NCBI GenBank assembly: GCA_964351745.1
Contig: CAYGPI010000117.1
Coordinates: 1 to 5,753, forward strand
DNA from: CAYNJF01 sp964351745
Lineage (GTDB): Bacteria; Pseudomonadota; Gammaproteobacteria; Berkiellales; Berkiellaceae
Direction of reading: 5' to 3'
DNA length: 5,753 nt
The position numbers were made by a program, and so were the translations under genes. Below, piece after piece: positions 4,323 through 5,753 of the stretch. Each line of letters opens with the position of its first letter. Within the stretch, counting starts at the first letter, position 1. The notes under the pieces were generated by a model that was not told where the DNA came from, did not search any database, and worked only from the letters and a program-made list of their open reading frames with translations.

Positions 4323-5753
4323 ATGAAAGCCAGTGCACCAAAGTCGATAATGTTTATCGTTGCTACCGTTGCAGTCATAGTAGGAGTGAAATTTTATATG
4401 AGTGAACAACAGCAAAGAGGGCCTGATTCGCTCGCGTATATTGATGCAAAGATAAGACCCCAAGACGACCTGTTTAAGCATGTCAACGGCCAATGGTTAG
4501 ATAATTTTAAAATACCAGAAGACAAACAGTATTACGGAGCTTTGATTGAACTTCGCGAAAAAGTTGATGATGATCTTAAGGTTATTATGCAAGATTTGTC
4601 TTCGCAAGCCGAGCCATCTGCTAAAGTTAGGCAAGTGCTTGATTTGTATCATAGCTTTATGGCGACCGATAATATTGAAGCTTTAGGCTTGAAACCAGTT
4701 AAGCCGTTGCTTGATGCCATTTCGAATATAGATAGTCGTGAAAAACTATTAGAGGAAATGGCTTCTTTACATTGGCTTGGTGTTCCTATTCCTGTGGGGA
4801 TAGGTGTTAGTGATGATACAAAAGTTCTTGATGCCAATGCGTTATATGCAGGGCAATCAGGGTTAGGCATGCCTAGTCGTGATTATTACCTTTTAAAGGA
4901 TCCTAAATATGTGGCTTATCAGCAAGCATATCGCCAATATATACAAAATATATTCAAGTTAGCAAACCTTGATGTTTCTTCTCCTGACACCATCATTTAT
5001 GAGTTGGAGTCTAAAATAGCACAGGCGCATTGGGACAAAGTGGCTTTAAGAGATAGTGTCGCAACTTACAATAAAATATCATTGCAAAAGCTCCAAGATG
5101 ATTATAGTAAGCATTTTGCATGGCTCACTTTTCTTGATAAGGCACATTTTTCAGAAGCTAAGCATATCATTTTGACCACACCTAGTTATTTTAAAGCGTT
5201 TGACGATATTTATGGGCAGCATGATCTCGAAACCTGGAAAATATACTTAAAATTTAAGGTGTTGAATAGTTTTGCTTCCTATTTGCCAAAGGAGTTTGAG
5301 CAAGAGGCATTTAACTTCTTTGGCAAAAAACTAAAAGGTCTTGAAACTCAAGAGCCCCGTGAAAAAAGAGCGTTGAGGTTGGTTGATCATGCCCTTGGTG
5401 AATCATTAGGGGAGGCATATGCCGCCAAGCATTTTTTACCAGAGTCTAAAGAGCATTTGTTGAAGACATTATCATTTGTAAAATTAGCTTTCAAAGAGAG
5501 CATTGAAAACAATACATGGATGCAGGCGCAAACCAAAACCAAGGCTTTAGAAAAGCTAGAAGCCATGGGGTTAAAAATTGGTTACCCTGAAACTTTTAAA
5601 GATTATTCTTCCATGACCATTAAAGCAGATAGCTTAGTAAGCAACATTTTTCAGGCTAATATCTTTGAAAGCCAGGAAGATGTCGACAAGCTAAGCAAGC
5701 CTGTTGATAAGAATGAGTGGCATATGCTACCTCATACCGTCAACGCATATTAT
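4323..5753 (+). CDS. M13-family zinc metallopeptidase (PepO/neprilysin-like), partial
   Basis: The frame is open for 477 codons from the ATG at 4323 to the right edge with no stop. M13 peptidases are about 650-700 residues long, so roughly the last third is missing. Residues 9-24 (IMFIVATVAVIVGVKF), after a short basic start, form a signal anchor or uncleaved signal peptide, placing the enzyme outside the cytoplasm. Family landmarks are DDLFKHVNGQWL at 48-59, which is the M13 N-terminal signature, IPEDKQYYGAL at 64-74, GLGMPSRDYYL at 180-190, and PHTVNAYY at the edge, which in the family precedes the NPxxN segment and the zinc-binding HExxH. The catalytic residues are therefore not in this window, and activity cannot be judged. 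M13 enzymes cleave oligopeptides, usually on the amino side of hydrophobic residues. AAGGA (4310-4314) sits eight bases before the start. A long structured leader precedes it. Confidence 0.93.
   Translation, partial: MKASAPKSIMFIVATVAVIVGVKFYMSEQQQRGPDSLAYIDAKIRPQDDLFKHVNGQWLDNFKIPEDKQYYGALIELREKVDDDLKVIMQDLSSQAEPSAKVRQVLDLYHSFMATDNIEALGLKPVKPLLDAISNIDSREKLLEEMASLHWLGVPIPVGIGVSDDTKVLDANALYAGQSGLGMPSRDYYLLKDPKYVAYQQAYRQYIQNIFKLANLDVSSPDTIIYELESKIAQAHWDKVALRDSVATYNKISLQKLQDDYSKHFAWLTFLDKAHFSEAKHIILTTPSYFKAFDDIYGQHDLETWKIYLKFKVLNSFASYLPKEFEQEAFNFFGKKLKGLETQEPREKRALRLVDHALGESLGEAYAAKHFLPESKEHLLKTLSFVKLAFKESIENNTWMQAQTKTKALEKLEAMGLKIGYPETFKDYSSMTIKADSLVSNIFQANIFESQEDVDKLSKPVDKNEWHMLPHTVNAYY

Noticed and set aside
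4290..4493. Minus-strand 67-codon frame
   Set aside because: It overlaps the start of the M13 peptidase gene, which has clear family motifs, and has no independent support.
4649..4870. Minus-strand 73-codon frame
   Set aside because: It is antisense to the middle of the M13 peptidase coding sequence and has no ribosome site or known motif.

Overview
The window looks like a piece of chromosome from an AT-rich gammaproteobacterium of the Legionella type. The reasons are low GC throughout, a long ankyrin-repeat protein, small proteins of no recognised family, and an M13 metallopeptidase of the kind found in Legionella. This assignment is inference from gene content and style. There is no rRNA or other marker here to prove it. 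I see no insertion sequence, tRNA, CRISPR array or phage gene.

Layout, left to right. (1) 1-1230, minus: an ankyrin-repeat protein, cut by the left edge, so its C-terminus is missing. (2) 1415-2281, minus: a GNAT-family acetyltransferase with a near-consensus promoter. (3) 2454-2957, plus: a small protein with two membrane segments and an internal near-repeat. (4) 3091-3555, plus: an unrecognised, mostly helical 154-residue protein whose leader has an anti-Shine-Dalgarno sequence instead of a Shine-Dalgarno sequence. (5) 3556-3710: a convergent gap with a tandem 8-bp repeat, a perfect (TA)15 tract and a strong 13-bp hairpin. (6) 3711-3842, minus: a 43-residue lipoprotein with a textbook lipobox and a His/Gln-rich tail. 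(7) 3843-4322: about 480 bases with no convincing gene but with several palindromes and hairpins, a promoter-like element and a minus-strand terminator-like hairpin. (8) 4323-5753, plus: the N-terminal two thirds of a membrane-anchored M13 (neprilysin/PepO-like) peptidase, cut by the right edge before its zinc site.

The genes do not form an obvious operon. Strands alternate, gaps are over 130 bases, and most genes seem to have their own control region. The common theme is surface- or host-facing proteins: an ankyrin protein, a two-pass membrane protein, a lipoprotein and an extracytoplasmic peptidase. No cooperation between them can be shown from sequence. The parts most worth a second look are the symmetric two-pass membrane protein, the overlooked small lipoprotein, the (TA)15 tract and the structured gap before the peptidase.
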